In this document: piece by piece, positions 17,125 through 25,577 of the stretch
Numbering within the stretch: position 1 is the stretch's first letter
Layout of the letters: each line of letters begins with the position of its first letter
Assembly: GCA_018262195.1 (NCBI GenBank)
Contig: JAGTRS010000005.1
Span: 1-64,000 of the forward strand
From: Pseudomonadota bacterium
GTDB lineage: Bacteria; Pseudomonadota; Gammaproteobacteria; Burkholderiales; Rhodocyclaceae
Reading direction: 5' to 3'
DNA: 64,000 bases
Notes under the pieces: model-generated
Seen by the model: only the letters and a program-made list of their open reading frames with translations
Told to the model about the DNA's origin: nothing
Database searches by the model: none
Position numbers and translations under genes: made by a program

Positions 17125-19497
17125 CTAGAAGTCAGCGCTCAATGCCGCTCTCAGGCTACGTCCTTCCTGATAGGTGTAGGCGTAGGCGTTGGACGACTGA
17201 TAAGCCGAGTAGCGTTTGTCGAATAGATTGGTAACACCGAGGTCCAGTTTGAATTTCTGTCCCGCAGGCATCCAACTGACAAACAGGTCGTGGATGACGT
17301 AACCCGGGCGACGACGCAGCACCGTCGAATCGTAGTCCTGAGGGGCGACAGCAGTGCTGTTCCAGAGGGCCATCATGTTCAATGCCGGAAGTTGATGGCG
17401 GACCTGCAGATTGAGTTTGTCGGCAGGAGAGAAGATTTGATCGCCGTTGCCACGATTTTCGACACGGACACGGCTGTAGGCTGCATTGAACTGCCATCGC
17501 CCAAGAACGTAACTTCCCTCGATTTCGGCGCCTTCGCGTCGCGCATCGGCTATGTTCTGGTATTGATAGTTACAGTTCAGGCCGGTGTTGGCACAGTTGG
17601 CGGCAAACGTCGCTTGCTGCGGTGCCGTTATCCCGGTGTAGGTCTTGCCGCCAAGGTTGGTGTTATAAATCAGATCGCTGACGTGCGAATAGAACCACGA
17701 AGCTCGGCCCTTAATCGTGTCGCCATCAATGAATGCAGATTTGCGCATGAAGTTCGCGCCCAGTTCCAAGGTGCGGTCGATTTCGGGGCGTAGCTCGGCG
17801 TTGGGCTTGAAGCAGTTGAGCACGAAAGCGTTGCATGGCAGGTTTTGGTACAACTCCACGACAGTTGGAGCACGGAACGCCTCGCCTATGTTGGAGTACA
17901 GCATCAGGCCGTTTTCGCTTTGCCAGGCCACTGAAAGTTTGGGCGATACGCGGCCGGCGTTGTTATCGGGAAGGCTGCCATCGATGACGGAGGCGGAGTA
18001 ACGATCCGAACGCAGGCTGGGTGTGATGCGCCAACCGCTGCCAAACAGGATTTCATCCTGAATGAACACGCCGGTTACGTCACGTTCACCATTGCGGGTC
18101 ACGGTACTGGGAGCCGTAGGGTTGGTGCTGGTGGCACTAATTGCAGTTTGCTTGTCCTTGAAATAATCGATACCTGCGGTCAGCCGGTGACGACCCCAGC
18201 CAGTTCCGTCGATGACGCGCGTTCCCTGCAGGCTGGCACCATCGGTGACGGTTTGGGTATTGGTGTAAAGGACGTTCGTGATGGCCGGGTTAGGGCTGCG
18301 GTCGCCCTTGTACTCCAAGATCGTCTTGTAGAGGGTGGCTAAAACGGCGGGGCCGCCGTCTACCTTGCCGAACATCCCTTTCAGAACGGTATTGCTCTGA
18401 TTTACATGGGTCATCTGAATGGCGGGTTTGTCGATCGGGAGATTTGCGGATCTGAAGTCAGATGCCTGCGGATTGTTCACCTGCAAGTTGTCGCTGTCGT
18501 AGAACTGATGCGACAGTTCGATACGGCTATCGGCAGCTGGCTGAATCCCGAGCTTGATTAGGCCGGTTCTCGAATCGCCGTCGTTGGGATCCAGGTAGGT
18601 GCCGCCACCCTGGCGGATCTTGTTCCAGTTCTGTACGCCGATGGCAACCAAACCATCAACGACATCGTTGCCGCCATACAGCCGAGCATTCAGGCGAGAC
18701 GATTTGTCGGCGCTCGCATAAGCCAGTCGGGCACCGCCACCGATGGCTTGATCCGGGGCAAGCAGATCACGCGCGTTCAGCGTGGTGAAGATCATGGCGC
18801 CGCCATTGCCACCCGATCCATAAAGCGAAGAGGCCGGCCCACGCAAGACTTCGGCTTGACGCAAGAAATAAGGATCGACAAAAAGCGGGGACTTGAGTCC
18901 CGGTGAGGTGCTATCGTTTTGGCGAGCGCCGTCAACCAGAAGCGTGATCGACGGTCCAAAAACGCCGCGAATGGCTGGAATCTCTCCGTTGACCCGGGGA
19001 CCACCGCCGAACTCAACGTTTGGCAGTTTTTTCATCACGGAAGAGACAGTGACTGCTTGCTGGTCGTCAAAATCCTCCTGCGAGATGACACTGATCGATG
19101 CGGGTACCTTGGATAGTGGATTGGCTGTACGGGTGCTGGCGGTAACCACCACTTCGCTGAGTACGGTGTCCCTGGGTTCGACGGATCTTTTGTTTGGCGC
19201 AGCCTTGATGGCAACGGATTTGTCGCCGGTGATCTGGTAGGTTAATCCGGTACCTGCCAGCGCCCTGTCGAGTGCTTCACGTAGGTTGAGCTTGCCTTTC
19301 ACGCCTTGGCTTTGCACGCCCTTGACGCTGTCCTCGGTGAAGAAGGGCTGCAGGCCGGTTTGCTTGCTCAGGGCATTGATCACCTGGCTGGCTGATTGTG
19401 CCGGGATGTTGAAATCGTAGGTTGCTTCCTGTGCTTGTGCAAAAGCGGATGCCACGGCGAGGCAGATGGCTGCCACCGGATGGTTTAGAGACTGCAT
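17125..19497 (-). CDS. TonB-dependent outer-membrane receptor with STN signalling domain
   Basis: Outer-membrane active transporter of 790 residues. Signal peptide about 1-22; secretin/TonB N-terminal (STN) signalling domain about 28-95, which contacts a FecR-type anti-sigma regulator; TonB box region near SEVVVTAS; plug domain about 125-235 with IRGVFGPSITLLVDG and VEVLRGPASSLYGSGG-like motif; beta barrel to a C-terminal aromatic residue (SADF). FRAPTVVELY in the barrel is typical of heme/hemoglobin-type receptors. It follows fecI1 and fecR1 on the same strand and precedes nosL paralogue 3, so it is both sensor and transporter of the cassette. Substrate unknown: heme, a siderophore or a copper complex. 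Confidence 0.9.
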   Translation of the reverse strand: MQSLNHPVAAICLAVASAFAQAQEATYDFNIPAQSASQVINALSKQTGLQPFFTEDSVKGVQSQGVKGKLNLREALDRALAGTGLTYQITGDKSVAIKAAPNKRSVEPRDTVLSEVVVTASTRTANPLSKVPASISVISQEDFDDQQAVTVSSVMKKLPNVEFGGGPRVNGEIPAIRGVFGPSITLLVDGARQNDSTSPGLKSPLFVDPYFLRQAEVLRGPASSLYGSGGNGGAMIFTTLNARDLLAPDQAIGGGARLAYASADKSSRLNARLYGGNDVVDGLVAIGVQNWNKIRQGGGTYLDPNDGDSRTGLIKLGIQPAADSRIELSHQFYDSDNLQVNNPQASDFRSANLPIDKPAIQMTHVNQSNTVLKGMFGKVDGGPAVLATLYKTILEYKGDRSPNPAITNVLYTNTQTVTDGASLQGTRVIDGTGWGRHRLTAGIDYFKDKQTAISATSTNPTAPSTVTRNGERDVTGVFIQDEILFGSGWRITPSLRSDRYSASVIDGSLPDNNAGRVSPKLSVAWQSENGLMLYSNIGEAFRAPTVVELYQNLPCNAFVLNCFKPNAELRPEIDRTLELGANFMRKSAFIDGDTIKGRASWFYSHVSDLIYNTNLGGKTYTGITAPQQATFAANCANTGLNCNYQYQNIADARREGAEIEGSYVLGRWQFNAAYSRVRVENRGNGDQIFSPADKLNLQVRHQLPALNMMALWNSTAVAPQDYDSTVLRRRPGYVIHDLFVSWMPAGQKFKLDLGVTNLFDKRYSAYQSSNAYAYTYQEGRSLRAALSADF

Positions 19498-19574
19498 TCG
19501 AACCCCCTAAGAATTGGTTTTTTCGTACTCTTAGAGTGAGACTTGCCGGGCCACTAAAAACCGCCACTTTTCGT

Positions 19575-19585
19575 GAAAATATTTT
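19575..19585 (-). promoter_or_regulatory. AAAATATTTTC motif upstream of TonB receptor 1
   Basis: Minus strand AAAATATTTTC, 78-88 bp before the receptor start; the identical 11-mer lies 96-106 bp before the second receptor at 23065-23075. A shared element at two FecI-controlled receptor genes may be the -35 of an iron-starvation-type ECF promoter, but the -10 could not be fixed. Confidence 0.4.
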
Positions 19586-19623
19586 TGGCTGTACGGTTTC
19601 GGGATATTTCGAGACGGCGAGTC

Positions 19624-19656
19624 TTGCAAATCAAAGCCTCGACTTTCGATTTGCAA
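19624..19656. repeat. Inverted repeat between fecR1 and receptor 1
   Basis: TTGCAAATC at 19624-19632 pairs perfectly with GATTTGCAA at 19648-19656, with partial pairing further in. No T tract follows on either strand, so it looks like an operator or mRNA-processing hairpin separating fecR1 from the highly expressed receptor gene. Confidence 0.5.
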
Positions 19657-19744
19657 TCGGGGAGAAGACTTAAAGCAGGAGAAGAGTTTTCTCAACGACG
19701 AGCGGGGTATGACTGGTGCTGGCCTTCGACCATGCCCCCCCGGT

Positions 19745-20719
19745 TCAGCGACGGTCGATCTGCCAGTGTTGTGTGCCGCTCTGAGTCAGCTTGATTGGCA
19801 GAACCATGGCGATGGTTTGCATGGCCTGTGGCAGGTTGTCGGTCGGGAAGACGCCGCTGACTTTGGTATCGAGGATTTTCGGTGCCGTCACGGTAATGCT
19901 TGCGCGGTGATAGCGCCCGAGTTCTTCGAGCACCGCCTTGAGTGGCTGACCCTGGAATACCAGCTTGCGTTCGCGCCATGCCGAAAAGGTGTTGATGTCG
20001 ATGGCCTGGACAGTGGTTACTTCGCCTGAGGGTTTGTAGCTGAGTTGCTGGCCGCGACGCAGTGGTGTTGTCGGCGAATCAGGCTTGCCAGTCACCTCGA
20101 CTTCGCCATCGAGCACTGCGACGGAGACCCAATCATCGTTGTAACGAACGTCGAATTGCGTACCGATGTCGCGGATTTTCCCGTGGCCGGCATAAACATT
20201 GAATGGGCGTTGATCAGCATGAACCACCGTAAATACTGCTTGACCACGCGTTAGCCGGACTTCTCGCCCGTGGCGGGAGTAGTGAACCCTGGCTTCCGAA
20301 TTGGTGTTGAGTTCAAGCCGTGAACCATCGGCGAGATCAATGGACTGGCTTTGCCCAACGGCGGTTTGGTAGGTCTGGTCGTTGAGGTAACTGAGCCAGT
20401 CGGCTTGCCAGACAATGCCTGCCGTGATCAGGGCAAGCGCGGCCAATGCATAGCGTCGGCGTGCCGGTTGTTGGCGACTGCTGGCAAGGAAGGCGCGCGC
20501 TTCGGCGAGTTGTTGATCGGCGACACCATCGAGTCCGCGCATTTCTTCCCACAAGGCTTCGGCTTTGGCAAAGGCATCGCGGTTGGCTTGGCTGGCATTC
20601 AGCCAGACGAGAAACGCTCGCTGATCCTCGGCGCTGTGCTCGCCATTGTTCCGCCGGGCCAGCCATGCGGCGGCGGTAGCCTGGGTTTCTTTCGCGGGGG
20701 ATGCTTCGGTTAGGGGCAA
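19745..20719 (-). CDS. fecR: FecR-type transmembrane anti-sigma regulator 1
   Basis: Inner-membrane regulator of 324 residues that links the STN domain of the receptor to its ECF sigma factor. N-terminal cytoplasmic DUF4880 part with AAAWLARRNNGEHSAED and the FLVWLNAS motif, one transmembrane segment about 89-106 (ALAALALITAGIVW), a FecR domain with LADGSRLELNTNS, RLTRGQAVFTV and IRDIGTQFDV, and a C-terminal DUF4974-like end with VSGVFPTDNL. Situated between fecI1 (79 bp upstream) and the receptor. A near-homologue is encoded at 22120 on the other strand, indicating duplication of the cassette. Confidence 0.92.
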   Translation of the reverse strand: MPLTEASPAKETQATAAAWLARRNNGEHSAEDQRAFLVWLNASQANRDAFAKAEALWEEMRGLDGVADQQLAEARAFLASSRQQPARRRYALAALALITAGIVWQADWLSYLNDQTYQTAVGQSQSIDLADGSRLELNTNSEARVHYSRHGREVRLTRGQAVFTVVHADQRPFNVYAGHGKIRDIGTQFDVRYNDDWVSVAVLDGEVEVTGKPDSPTTPLRRGQQLSYKPSGEVTTVQAIDINTFSAWRERKLVFQGQPLKAVLEELGRYHRASITVTAPKILDTKVSGVFPTDNLPQAMQTIAMVLPIKLTQSGTQHWQIDRR

Positions 20720-20798
20720 GGTTGCGCCAGATCAAAATGTGTCGGTCATTGTATAAGACCGTGCATCTCTGGCAAAACCGCCACTACTTGGCAGAGAT

Positions 20799-21302
20799 TT
20801 ACGCCTGCACCCGTTCCAGGCAATGAGCCAGCGCCTTGGCTATATAGCGCTCTATGGTTCTTTTTGGGATACCGAGGGCCGCTGCCACGTCGGCTTGGGC
20901 CATACCATCGACCCTGTGTAGCAGGAATACGTGGCGATAAATTTCCGGCAGTTCTGCCAGCGCGGCCAGACACTGTTGCAGCGTATTCCGCGCGTTTGCC
21001 GCTGTCTCCGGACCGGGGGCCGTCGAATGCAGCGTGTCGGGATCAACATCCGGTTCTGTCCATTCCGCGCGCACCCTTGATCTGGCACCATGGTCGTTTG
21101 CGGCATTGGCGGTAACCCGGTACAGGTAGGCCCTCGGGTTCTCAATTGCAAGATGGTCGCCATAGTTCATGAGCCTGAGGTAGGCGTCGTGAACGACATC
21201 GCGCGAATCATCCGCGCCTACGCGCCGACGTGCAAAAGCATCCAGTTCAGCGACATGGCTTTCGTACAGGACGTGTAGATCGCGTTTCTCGGAGGTCGGC
21301 AT
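20799..21302 (-). CDS. fecI: FecI-type ECF sigma factor 1
   Basis: RNA polymerase sigma factor of the iron-starvation ECF group, 167 residues, normal length. Region 2 with DSRDVVHDAYLRLM and NPRAYLYRVTANAANDH; region 4 with LAELPEIYRHVFLLHRVDGM, ADVAAALGIPKRTIERYIAKAL. It should direct transcription of the receptor operon when released by FecR1. Start at 21300-21302 (MPTSEKRDLH) was chosen by family length although no clear ribosome site precedes it; an upstream TTG at 21351 is the alternative. Its promoter carries the 17-bp palindrome, so the sigma gene itself is under the region-wide activator. Confidence 0.9.
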   Translation of the reverse strand: MPTSEKRDLHVLYESHVAELDAFARRRVGADDSRDVVHDAYLRLMNYGDHLAIENPRAYLYRVTANAANDHGARSRVRAEWTEPDVDPDTLHSTAPGPETAANARNTLQQCLAALAELPEIYRHVFLLHRVDGMAQADVAAALGIPKRTIERYIAKALAHCLERVQA

Positions 21303-21371
21303 TGCAGGAGACGGTTTGTGAATGGCGCAGGAATGAATCCGGTTTCCGCACAAACCTTGAGGAGACAGTGA

Positions 21372-21416
21372 ATCTTACAAGCCGGGTTGATCGGCGAAAT
21401 GCGGCATATCGTCGCA
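21372..21416 (-). promoter_or_regulatory. Palindrome-activated promoter of fecI1
   Basis: Operator TGCGGCATATCGTCGCA at 21400-21416 (written on the plus strand) and minus-strand -10 TAAGAT at 21372-21377, centre distance 33.5 bp. Predicted start near 21365, about 63 nt before the fecI1 start codon. Confidence 0.7.
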
Positions 21417-21535
21417 TGGGCGTCGGAAACTGCCTGTTGGCCGTTCAACATTCGGAGACGCAGGCATTGAACCGGCAAGGGGAAACATGGTGGCAATATT
21501 AAGGCGGCTGGCCGTGCCCTGAGAATGAGCGGGCA

Positions 21536-21580
21536 TGCGGCAATTAGCCGCATATTCACGAAAGTTATAACTACTAAAAT
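21536..21580 (+). promoter_or_regulatory. Palindrome-activated promoter of fecI2
   Basis: Operator TGCGGCAATTAGCCGCA at 21536-21552, plus-strand -10 TAAAAT at 21575-21580, centre distance 33.5 bp. Mirror image of the fecI1 promoter on the opposite strand, 46 bp before the fecI2 start. Confidence 0.7.
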
Positions 21581-21625
21581 CGCGCCCATCAAATTAGCAA
21601 GTTTCAACATTGCCATCCGCCTCCT

Positions 21626-22123
21626 ATGGCCAGCGCGATTACCTGCCTCTATATCGAACATGTCGGTGAAATTCGTCGCTTTCTGGCGCGACGGCTTTCC
21701 TGCGTCGAGGCTGCAGCAGATCTGGCCCATGAAGTTTTCATTCGATACATGGCAGCAGAACCAGCGTCACCGATCCAGAATCCCCGGGCTTTTCTGTTCA
21801 GGATTGCTGGCAACCTTGCGATCGACCACGCTCGTGGCAATCCGATCAAGCCGGGGCAATGGGTTGATATCACCGAATGTGGCGATTTGGCTTCGGAATA
21901 TCCTTCGCCGGAGCGTTTTGCTGTTGCTCGCCAGGAGCTTGATCGTCTGCGCAAGGCGATTGAAGAGTTGCCGCCCAAGTGCCGGGAAGTCTTCATTCGG
22001 CACAAGTTTGATGGCGTTCCCCAGTCGAGGCTGGCACAGGAATACCAGATCACACTTAACGCCATCGAAAAACATCTTGTTCGCGCCCTGATTCATCTGC
22101 GTCTGAGGGTCATGCCGGCATGA
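21626..22123 (+). CDS. fecI: FecI-type ECF sigma factor 2
   Basis: Second iron-starvation ECF sigma factor, 165 residues. Region 2: HEVFIRYMAAEP and NPRAFLFRIAGNLAIDHAR; region 4: IEELPPKCREVFIRHKFDGVPQSRLAQEY, IEKHLVRALIHLRLR. The ATG follows CCGCCTCCT rather than a strong AGGAGG, so translation may be modest. Overlaps fecR2 by 4 bp (ATGA), the usual coupling of FecI and FecR. Divergent from the fecI1 cassette with a shared type of promoter, so both sigma factors should be induced together while each receptor is activated by its own ligand. Confidence 0.92.
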   Translation: MASAITCLYIEHVGEIRRFLARRLSCVEAAADLAHEVFIRYMAAEPASPIQNPRAFLFRIAGNLAIDHARGNPIKPGQWVDITECGDLASEYPSPERFAVARQELDRLRKAIEELPPKCREVFIRHKFDGVPQSRLAQEYQITLNAIEKHLVRALIHLRLRVMPA

Positions 22124-23055
22124 CGAGCGAGGCGACCGACTTCGGGGACAGTGCCCATCGTGCCGAATCGCAAAATCTGGCGGAGGAGGCGGCAACCTGG
22201 TTCGTCCGAATGCGCGAACCCAAAGTGGCCGAGCATGAACGCCAACGCTTCCGCTGCTGGTTGGCGGCATCCGAACGCCACCAGCGCGAATACGCCAGCT
22301 TCGAAAAGCTGTGGGGCGCGCTTGATGGCTTGTCACGGCCAAAACCGCGCAAAAAACGAATGGCTGGCAGTGCCATGGCACTTGTTGCAGCAGTCGCGCT
22401 GGCCTTCGCATACTCGACGGCTCACGTCGACGAGCAGAAATACACAAAAATCGGAGAGGTCCAGCAGGTGACTTTGGCCGACGGGTCCATCGTTACGATT
22501 GATGCGGGCACGTCGCTGCATGTCGAATATTCACTTTGGCAGCGCCGGATTACGCTCGAACGGGGTCAGGCATTGTTCCGGGTGGCACCCGGAGTGCGGC
22601 CTTTTGAGGTGAGGGCCGGCAAGGGAACCTTGCGCGACATCGGCACGACCTTCAACGTGCTCGAAGATCAGGGCAAAGTGAGCGTTTCGGTCGAGGAGGG
22701 GGCGGTCGAGATCAGTCTCGATTCAGCTTCACGGAAACTGCTGTTGAACGGTGGCCAGCAAGCCACTTACGGCGCGGACGAAATTTCTGCGGCCAAGGCA
22801 ATCAGCCCGCAGACGGTTGAAGCGTGGTTGGGCAACCGCTGGGTATTTGAAGATGCTTCGCTTGGCGAAATCGCCCGCCAGATCAATCGCCAGCACGAGC
22901 GTTCGGTTAGCCTGTCCGATGCTTCGCTGGACAACTATCGGGTCAGTGGCGTTTTCGAGCGGACGGATCGTGCCGGCCTGCTCAAGGCGCTCGGCGCCAT
23001 CCTGCCAATCAGGGCAGAAGAAACGGCCGAGGGCACCCGGCTGCGTCGACGCTGA
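22120..23055 (+). CDS. fecR: FecR-type transmembrane anti-sigma regulator 2
   Basis: 311-residue FecR homologue. N-terminal DUF4880 part with AEEAATWFVRMREPKVAEHERQRFR-type start and FRCWLAAS, transmembrane segment about 84-98 (GSAMALVAAVALAFA), FecR domain with LADGSIVTIDAGT, ITLERGQALFRVAP, LRDIGTTFNVLEDQG, and DUF4974-like C-terminus with NYRVSGVFERTD. Cytoplasmic N-terminus holds or activates FecI2; periplasmic C-terminus reads the STN domain of the receptor at 23171. Starts inside the last codons of fecI2. Confidence 0.92.
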   Translation: MTSEATDFGDSAHRAESQNLAEEAATWFVRMREPKVAEHERQRFRCWLAASERHQREYASFEKLWGALDGLSRPKPRKKRMAGSAMALVAAVALAFAYSTAHVDEQKYTKIGEVQQVTLADGSIVTIDAGTSLHVEYSLWQRRITLERGQALFRVAPGVRPFEVRAGKGTLRDIGTTFNVLEDQGKVSVSVEEGAVEISLDSASRKLLLNGGQQATYGADEISAAKAISPQTVEAWLGNRWVFEDASLGEIARQINRQHERSVSLSDASLDNYRVSGVFERTDRAGLLKALGAILPIRAEETAEGTRLRRR

Positions 23056-23064
23056 GCACATCGC

Positions 23065-23075
23065 AAAATATTTTC
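23065..23075 (+). promoter_or_regulatory. AAAATATTTTC motif upstream of TonB receptor 2
   Basis: Identical 11-mer to the one at 19575-19585 (minus strand). Located right after the fecR2 stop, 96 bp before the receptor start. Candidate part of a FecI-dependent promoter. Confidence 0.4.
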
Positions 23076-23170
23076 GGCAGGGATGTCAGGGTAGTCGCCT
23101 CTTTTACGTCTTAAACAGTGTCGGACCAATTCGTCCACGCAAAAGAACACAACGTAACAGGGGAAGCCTC

Positions 23171-25525
23171 ATGCACCAACCACTACGCCTCGCGCTGCTC
23201 ATCACCGCGATCTATTCCGGCAGCGTCTTTGCCCAAGCCAAACCAATCGACATCTCAGCTCAGAGCATGGGCAGCGCCTTGACCTCACTGGCGACACAAA
23301 GCGGTATCCAGATCCTGTTCAACGCCGACGAGGTAAAGGGATCCAGGGTCGCTCCGCTGCATGGCCAGCTAGGCCCGGAAGAAGCGTTGCGCAAACTGCT
23401 TGAAGGGACTGGTCTGATCTTCAGCAATACCGGCAAGGGAACCTACGTCGTCAAGCGTTCGGCAACCGGTCAGACAGTCTTGCCTGAGGTTCTGGTGACG
23501 GCCATTGCAGATCGAAGTTACAAGGCAGAGAAGATTTCGGTAGCGGGCAAGACACCGCAGGCATTGCGCGAGATTCCGAATTCCGTATCAGTTCTCACCC
23601 GTGAGCAGATGGATGACCAGAACATGGTCACTACATGGGACGCTTTGTCGCAAGTGGCAGGCGTTCAGGCGATTTCAAATGACATCACCCAAGGCCAGTA
23701 CCATTCGCGGGGTGGCGCTCTGGAATTGCAAAATGATGGCGCGCCTTCAGCCATGCCGCTTTCAGGCTATCAGCAATTCGATCTGGCGATGTATGACCGC
23801 GTTGAAATTCTGCGCGGGCCCTCCGGTGTCTTGCAGGGTTCCGGGTCTTTCTCCGGTACTGTCAATTTTGTCAGGAAACGGCCCAAGGACGCTTTTGCGA
23901 CTAGCTTGCTCCTGTCCGGTGGCACCTGGGACAACTACCGGCTGGAAGGCGATGTGACTGGTCCGCTCAACGAAAGCAAGAGCCTGCGGGGCAGGGCTGT
24001 CGTTTCCTATGTGGATCGTGGCTACGTTTACAACCGGGCCCATGACCAAAAGTTGCTGGCCTACGGAACGCTGGATTTCGACATTGCGCCGGCGACCAAA
24101 GCCAATGTTTTTGTCGCCTACCAAAACAACGATTCCACCGGTTTCTCCGGCTTGCCGAGTTACACGAATGGCAATTTCCTCTCTGTTCCGCGGTCTTTCA
24201 ACCCTTATCCGGACTGGAACAGGCTCGAATGGGAAACTACAGACATCGGAGGCGAGCTGACGCACCGATTCGACAGTGAATGGGTTACCACGCTGAAGCT
24301 GAATCGCCGCGATCAGCGATTCTTTTTCAAGGACAGTTATCCAACAACCGGCGTGAATCCTGCAACGATGACGATCGCCAACTACGCTCGCCGCGAGTTC
24401 GATTATGACTACCTGCACGAAAGTGCAGACCTTTTCGCCAGTGGCCCGTTCATGTTCCTGGGCAGAAAGCATGAATTACTGATTGGCGCCAACTACAGCA
24501 GTTTTGAGAGCACCGGTCGCGGGGCGAATCCGAACTCTTCCGGCAGTGCCTACCTGAATGTTGCCAATGTTCTGCTGGCCGATCCGCCGGCGGTACAGGA
24601 ACCGAATGTCGTTTACCGTGCAGGCAGTCAGAGCGTGACAACTCAGACCGGGCTCTATGGAAAACTGACCCTCAATATCGCAGATCCACTCAAGGCAATT
24701 GTTGGCGGCCGCTTCTCCAACTACAACTACAAATCCCGCAATATCGCCCCGCATCCGACTCCAACCGACTGGGCTCAGGGGGCTGAAGCCAACGGCGAAT
24801 TCACACCCTACGCAGGCTTGGTGTATGACCTCACCCGGGACATCACCTTCTACGGGAGCTACGCGGATATTTTCGTGCCTCAAACCCAGAAACGGGTCGA
24901 TGACAGCATTCTGGATCCGCGTGTCGGCAAGCAGTTCGAGGTTGGCAGCAAGATCGATTTTTTCGGTGGCAAGCTGGCGGTAACCGGAGCGGTCTTCAAT
25001 ATTCGCGATACCAACCGGGCGCTGGCTGACGCCAATAATCCAGGTTATTACATTTCGGCAGGTGAGCTGGAAAGCAAGGGCTGGGAGTTTGAGGTGGTCG
25101 GCAGACCGCTGCCGCGCTGGGATATCTCGGCCAGCTATACGAATTTAAGCACCAAGTGGTTGAACAACGGAACGAGCACGGGGCAACCGGTCAGCTTCTG
25201 GTATCCCAAGGAGATGTACAAGCTGTGGAGCAAATATCGCTTTGGCGAAGGGGTGCTCAACGGGTTCAGCATTGGCCTGGGTATCAACGGGGCGACCCAG
25301 TCGGCGAGTGGTGCCCCGACACCTACAGTTGCTGCCCGGGAGCAAAACGGCTACACCGTCGTCAAGGCTCAGATCGGCTACACGATCGACAAGACTTACG
25401 CGCTGACACTGGATATCAATAACCTTTTCGACACGACGTATTACACCCGCCTTGGCGGGACCAACACCTACAACACCTACGGCGATCCACGGAATGTGGT
25501 GCTGACGCTGCGCGCCAGCTATTGA
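23171..25525 (+). CDS. TonB-dependent siderophore-type receptor with STN domain
   Basis: 784-residue outer-membrane receptor of the FpvA/FoxA/FhuE-like siderophore group. Start at 23171 with ribosome site GGGAAG; the longer open frame upstream runs through fecR2 in another frame. Signal peptide about 1-21 (SVFAQA), STN domain about 24-97 (IDISAQSMGSALTSLA), plug about 125-240 with IPNSVSVLTREQMDDQ, RVEILRGPSGVLQGSG and GTVNFVRKRP, then a 22-strand-type barrel ending RNVVLTLRASY with the C-terminal aromatic. Controlled by FecI2/FecR2. A perfect 10-bp hairpin and a nosL-like gene follow. The ligand may be a xenosiderophore or other metallophore. Confidence 0.92.
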   Translation: MHQPLRLALLITAIYSGSVFAQAKPIDISAQSMGSALTSLATQSGIQILFNADEVKGSRVAPLHGQLGPEEALRKLLEGTGLIFSNTGKGTYVVKRSATGQTVLPEVLVTAIADRSYKAEKISVAGKTPQALREIPNSVSVLTREQMDDQNMVTTWDALSQVAGVQAISNDITQGQYHSRGGALELQNDGAPSAMPLSGYQQFDLAMYDRVEILRGPSGVLQGSGSFSGTVNFVRKRPKDAFATSLLLSGGTWDNYRLEGDVTGPLNESKSLRGRAVVSYVDRGYVYNRAHDQKLLAYGTLDFDIAPATKANVFVAYQNNDSTGFSGLPSYTNGNFLSVPRSFNPYPDWNRLEWETTDIGGELTHRFDSEWVTTLKLNRRDQRFFFKDSYPTTGVNPATMTIANYARREFDYDYLHESADLFASGPFMFLGRKHELLIGANYSSFESTGRGANPNSSGSAYLNVANVLLADPPAVQEPNVVYRAGSQSVTTQTGLYGKLTLNIADPLKAIVGGRFSNYNYKSRNIAPHPTPTDWAQGAEANGEFTPYAGLVYDLTRDITFYGSYADIFVPQTQKRVDDSILDPRVGKQFEVGSKIDFFGGKLAVTGAVFNIRDTNRALADANNPGYYISAGELESKGWEFEVVGRPLPRWDISASYTNLSTKWLNNGTSTGQPVSFWYPKEMYKLWSKYRFGEGVLNGFSIGLGINGATQSASGAPTPTVAAREQNGYTVVKAQIGYTIDKTYALTLDINNLFDTTYYTRLGGTNTYNTYGDPRNVVLTLRASY

Positions 25526-25538
25526 TCGGCTGACATGA

Positions 25539-25562
25539 AAGCCCGGGGAAAACCCCGGGCTT
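25539..25562 (+). terminator. Perfect 10-bp hairpin between receptor 2 and nosL paralogue 4
   Basis: AAGCCCGGGG (25539-25548), AAAA loop, CCCCGGGCTT (25553-25562). Very stable but followed by GAACAGG, not a T run, so it is more likely an attenuator or a 3' stabiliser of the receptor mRNA than a full terminator. The next start codon is 16 nt beyond. Confidence 0.5.
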
Positions 25563-25577
25563 GAACAGGAGACACGG

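Larger units (their letters stand above)
21303..21625. other. Divergent fecI1/fecI2 intergenic region
   Basis: 323 bp without a gene. It holds two separate palindrome-activated promoters pointing away from each other (21372-21416 minus and 21536-21580 plus), 136 bp between operator centres. Nothing else was recognised; a short frame at 21230-21502 has no ribosome site and overlaps the promoter. Confidence 0.7.
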
